Positions 61,438 to 64,000 of a stretch of 64,000 bases of DNA are shown here, piece by piece. The translations under genes were made by a program, and so were the position numbers. How positions within the stretch are numbered: the first letter of the stretch is position 1; every line of letters starts with the position of its first letter. The DNA comes from Lysobacter_L cavernae (GTDB lineage: Bacteria; Pseudomonadota; Gammaproteobacteria; Xanthomonadales; Xanthomonadaceae), in assembly GCF_042648505.1 (NCBI RefSeq), contig NZ_JBHRXK010000001.1, positions 248,001 to 312,000 on the forward strand, read 5' to 3'. Below the pieces are notes generated by a model. The model worked only from the letters and a program-made list of their open reading frames with translations, made no database searches and was not told the DNA's origin.

Positions 61438-62382
61438 ATGACCGAAGAACGCGCACCCGACGCGACCGAGCACCCACCGAGCCCCGCGCATCCGCAGCCC
61501 CATGCTCCGCAACAGCATGAGATGCCGCTGGCGATGGTGCACGGCCAGCCGGTGCTGCAGATCCCGCAGGACCTGTACATCCCGCCGGACGCGCTGGAAG
61601 TCATCCTGGAGGCGTTCGAGGGCCCGCTCGACCTGTTGCTGTACCTGATCCGCCGGCAGAACCTCGAGATACTGGACATCCCGGTCGCCGAGATCACCCG
61701 CCAGTACGTCGACTACATCCAGGCCATGCACGAGATGCGCTTCGAGCTGGCCGCCGATTACCTGGTGATGGCCGCGATGCTGGCCGAGATCAAGTCGCGG
61801 ATGCTGCTGCCGCGCGCGGTCAGCGAGGAAGGCCTGGAGGACGATCCGCGCGCCGAACTGGTGCGTCGTCTGCAGGAGTACGAGCGCTTCAAGAAGGCTG
61901 CCGAGGACATCGACACCCTGCCCCGGCAGGACCGCGACACCGCGCCGGCGCAGGCGTTCGTGCCGGACCGGGCTTCGGTCAAGCTGCCGCCGCCGGTGGA
62001 CCTGAAGGAAATGCTGCTGGCCCTGCACGACGTGCTCAAGCGCGCCGAGCTGTTCACCCAGCACGCGATCAAGCGCGACGCGCTCAGCGTCCGCCAGCGC
62101 ATGGGCGAGCTGCTCACGCGCATGGCCGACGGTGCGTTCCACCGCTTTGAATCGCTGTTCACCGCCGAGGAAGGCAAGCTCGGCGTGGTCGTGACCTTCC
62201 TCGGCCTGCTCACCCTGGCCAAGGAACAACTGGTCGAGATCGTGCAGGAGCAGCCACAAGGTGAACGTCAGCCGCTGGCTCCGATCTACGTCAAGTCGCT
62301 GGCGCTGATGAAGGACGCCGACGAGATCGAGCTGAGCAGCGAGTTCGATGAGCCGGCGGCGAATGATGATTCGCAGAGGTAA
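61438..62382 (+). CDS. scpA: Segregation and condensation protein ScpA
   Basis: 314 residues from ATG 61438 with GGAGGGG about 10 nt upstream; a TTG at 61357 is the only longer alternative and adds 27 unsupported residues. The kleisin fold has the N-terminal SMC-neck helices (FEGPLDLLLYLIRRQNLEILDIPVAEITRQYVDYIQ) and the C-terminal winged helix. ScpA bridges the SMC heads in chromosome condensation; smc lies at 39.8-43.3 kb. The first about 50 residues are Pro/His-rich and variable. It is followed by scpB and rluB, the usual order. Confidence 0.94.
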   Translation: MTEERAPDATEHPPSPAHPQPHAPQQHEMPLAMVHGQPVLQIPQDLYIPPDALEVILEAFEGPLDLLLYLIRRQNLEILDIPVAEITRQYVDYIQAMHEMRFELAADYLVMAAMLAEIKSRMLLPRAVSEEGLEDDPRAELVRRLQEYERFKKAAEDIDTLPRQDRDTAPAQAFVPDRASVKLPPPVDLKEMLLALHDVLKRAELFTQHAIKRDALSVRQRMGELLTRMADGAFHRFESLFTAEEGKLGVVVTFLGLLTLAKEQLVEIVQEQPQGERQPLAPIYVKSLALMKDADEIELSSEFDEPAANDDSQR

Positions 62383-62394
62383 GTACACCCGCGC

Positions 62395-62421
62395 CGTCAT
62401 TCCCGTCAAGGCGGAATGACG
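62395..62421. repeat. REP-like hairpin covering a possible scpB start
   Basis: CGTCATTCC (62395-62403) and GGAATGACG (62413-62421) are perfect 9-bp inverted arms around CGTCAAGGC. This is the form of the CGTCATTCC-type intergenic repeat found in many proteobacteria. The ATG at 62416, an alternative scpB start, lies inside the right arm. Confidence 0.75.
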
Positions 62422-62466
62422 AGCAAAAAGCAACGACCCAAGAGCATCGAAGAGCTCATCCAATTC

Positions 62467-63384
62467 ATGGACCAACAATTCATCACCCGCATCGTCGAGG
62501 CCGCCCTGCTCGCCGCCAACCAGCCGCTGACGCTGGCGCAACTGCACGCGCTGTTCCCCGAGGACCAGCCGGCACCGGCCGACAGCGTCGAGCAGGCGCT
62601 GGAGACCCTGCGCGAAGGCTGCAAGGAGCGCGGCGTCGAACTGGTCGAACTGGCCTCCGGCTTCCGCTACCAGGTCCAGGCCGACGTGCATCCCTGGGTC
62701 GCGCGGCTGTGGACCGAGCGCCAGACCAAGTACACCCGCGCCACCCTGGAAACGCTGGCGCTGATCGCCTACCGCCAGCCGATCACGCGCGGTGAGATCG
62801 AGCAGGTCCGCGGTGTCGCGGTCAACAGCAACATCATCAAGGCACTGGAAGAGCGCGAGTGGATCCGTGTCGTCGGCCACCGCGACGTGCCCGGCAAGCC
62901 GGCCCTGTTCGGCACCACCAAGGTGTTCCTCGACTACTTCGGCCTCAAGCGCCTGGACGAGCTGCCGCCGCTGTCGGAGCTCAAGGACATCGGCGAGCTG
63001 GAGCCGCAGTTGCAGTTTGACGGTGCCACGCCGCTTGAAGGCCGCATCGCCGCCGGCGGCATCGCCAGCGGCGCCGACACCGAGGCCTCGAATACGGACG
63101 ATGCCGGTGCCGGTGCCGGTGCCGGTGCCGGTGCCGCCAACGAAGCCGACATCGAGCCCATCGAAGCAACCAACGAAGCCGTCTCTGACGAAGACAGCGA
63201 CGATTACAGTCACATCGAAATCCCCGAATCCGCCCTGCTGGGCGACCCCGATGCCGCGCCGGGCGAGCGCGCGGCGGACGTGAACGATCCCGAGCAAGAC
63301 ACCCACGCCGTCGAGACGACGACCGTTCCGGAAGACACAGACGAGGCCGAACTGGCCGAGTCGGAGCAACAGAAAAATGACTGA
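62467..63384 (+). CDS. scpB: Segregation and condensation protein ScpB
   Basis: 305 residues from ATG 62467, chosen because family members start at about MDQ..ITRIVEAALLAANQPLT; an ATG at 62416 would add 17 residues and lies in a REP-like hairpin. The two winged helices hold RIVEAALLAANQPLTLAQL and YTRATLETLALIAYRQPITRGEIEQVRGVAVN. ScpB dimers bind ScpA in the SMC complex. The C-terminal about 120 residues are a long acidic, Ala/Gly-rich disordered tail, far beyond the core. Within it, five in-frame copies of GCCGGT encode (Ala-Gly)5. It overlaps rluB by 8 nt. Confidence 0.93.
   Translation: MDQQFITRIVEAALLAANQPLTLAQLHALFPEDQPAPADSVEQALETLREGCKERGVELVELASGFRYQVQADVHPWVARLWTERQTKYTRATLETLALIAYRQPITRGEIEQVRGVAVNSNIIKALEEREWIRVVGHRDVPGKPALFGTTKVFLDYFGLKRLDELPPLSELKDIGELEPQLQFDGATPLEGRIAAGGIASGADTEASNTDDAGAGAGAGAGAANEADIEPIEATNEAVSDEDSDDYSHIEIPESALLGDPDAAPGERAADVNDPEQDTHAVETTTVPEDTDEAELAESEQQKND
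63103..63132 (+). repeat. Hexanucleotide tandem repeat (GCCGGT)5 in scpB
   Basis: Five perfect copies of GCCGGT are followed by GCCGCC. As the unit is six bases, gain or loss of copies keeps the frame and changes only the length of an Ala-Gly run in the acidic tail of ScpB. Confidence 0.85.
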
Positions 63385-64000
63385 AGAAAAGAGCCGCAAG
63401 CTCACCCTCAAGCGCGGCGCCGACGCCGTTGCCGAAGCCCCGCGCCTGGAAGAGCGCCTGCACAAGGTCCTCGCGCAGGCCGGCCTCGGCTCGCGCCGCG
63501 CGCTCGAGCAGCGCATCGCCGATGGCCTGGTCAAGGTCAACGGCGAGATCGCGCAGATCGGCATGAGCATCAAGGGCGGCGACAAGATCGAGCTCGACGG
63601 GCGCCAGTTCATCGCCACCGCGCTGACCGAACCGGCGCGCGTGCTGATGTACAACAAACCCGAAGGCGAAGTGACCACGCGCGAAGACCCCGAGGGGCGC
63701 CCGACCATCTTCGAGGCCCTGCCCGCTCTCAAGGGTGCGCGCTGGATCGCGATCGGCCGTCTCGACATCAACACCACCGGCCTGCTGCTGCTGACCACCG
63801 ACGGCGAGCTCGCCAATGCGCTGATGCATCCGTCGTTCGAGGTCGAGCGCGAGTACGTCTGCCGCGTGCGTGCACCGGAAGGCCAGGAGAACGTCGCCGA
63901 CAACATCGTCGACCGCCTCGCCCGCGGCGTCGCCCTCGAGGACGGCCCAGCCAAGTTCGACGAGATCGAGCGCATCGGCGGCAGCGACTCGCACGACTGG
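63377..64000 (+). CDS. rluB: 23S rRNA pseudouridine synthase RluB, N-terminal part
   Basis: 208 codons are in the window; the gene runs off the right end. The start ATG 63377 overlaps the scpB stop by 8 nt. Residues about 24-70 form an S4 RNA-binding domain (RLEERLHKVLAQAGLGSRRALEQRI). The RsuA/RluB catalytic domain follows with Asp130 in GRLDINTTGLLLLTTDG, the nucleophile that isomerises uridine. RluB acts on U2605 of 23S rRNA (E. coli numbering). The scpA-scpB-rluB order is common in gammaproteobacteria. The missing C-terminus, often long and charged, would confirm RluB over RluE/RluF. Confidence 0.92.
   Translation, partial: MTEEKSRKLTLKRGADAVAEAPRLEERLHKVLAQAGLGSRRALEQRIADGLVKVNGEIAQIGMSIKGGDKIELDGRQFIATALTEPARVLMYNKPEGEVTTREDPEGRPTIFEALPALKGARWIAIGRLDINTTGLLLLTTDGELANALMHPSFEVEREYVCRVRAPEGQENVADNIVDRLARGVALEDGPAKFDEIERIGGSDSHDW

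Overview
The window is GC-rich chromosomal DNA from a gammaproteobacterium. The protein sequences and gene neighbourhoods look most like the Xanthomonadaceae/Lysobacteraceae (Lysobacter, Luteimonas, Stenotrophomonas, Xanthomonas). Supporting signs are Gln at GyrA position 83 (natural in Stenotrophomonas, as I recall), GTAG-type REP doublets, a YtrA-type GntR operon with a GGTG-N16-CACC operator, and a large TonB-dependent receptor of Oar type. The family assignment is an inference from recognition, not from a search. I found no tRNA, rRNA, CRISPR array, prophage or intact insertion sequence.

Layout. 1-2.0 kb (minus): two neighbouring FKBP-type peptidyl-prolyl isomerases (the first cut by the window edge) and a periplasmic glutathione-peroxidase-like protein. 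2.1-6.6 kb (plus): a YtrA-type repressor operon with an ABC exporter, then a GSGD-repeat secreted protein and a lipoprotein. 6.7-12.3 kb: fumC diverging from a purB-VOC-roxA-GNAT run with coupled starts. 12.5-18.2 kb: sucA-sucB-lpd (2-oxoglutarate dehydrogenase). 18.3-22.1 kb: LOG-family hydrolase, acrylyl-CoA-reductase-like enzyme, CheY-like regulator, CbpA and peroxiredoxin. 22.1-29.6 kb (minus): yfhM-pbpC. 29.7-38.8 kb (minus): gyrA, mtnA, two secreted DUF3011 proteins, epmA, ligA. 39.0-43.3 kb (minus): zipA and smc. 43.5-60.3 kb: a carbohydrate-utilisation locus. 60.5-61.0 kb: yciI-bolA. 61.4-64.0 kb (plus): scpA-scpB-rluB (rluB cut by the window end).

The most interesting region is 43.5-60.3 kb. 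A LacI-family repressor, a TonB-dependent outer-membrane receptor, a GH144-like lipoprotein endoglucanase, a complete sugar ABC importer (binding protein, two permeases, and an ATPase encoded 7 kb away), an unassigned 1072-residue lipoprotein glycosidase with a discoidin-like domain, a cytoplasmic GH1 beta-glucosidase, glucokinase and 6-phosphogluconolactonase together describe a route from extracellular beta-glucan to 6-phosphogluconate. Three near-identical 14-bp LacI-type sites (TGTAAmCGwTTyCA) lie upstream of the receptor, upstream of lacI itself and between the divergent bglA and ATPase genes. This joins the physically split locus into one predicted regulon. The GH144-like enzyme suggests beta-1,2-glucan as the substrate, but this is not proven.

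Repeats: several REP-like inverted repeats sit in gene junctions (16.6, 18.2-18.3, 24.5-24.6, 36.4, 38.8-38.9 and 62.4 kb). In at least two places (pbpC and scpB) they reach into or over a plausible start codon, so those N-termini are uncertain.
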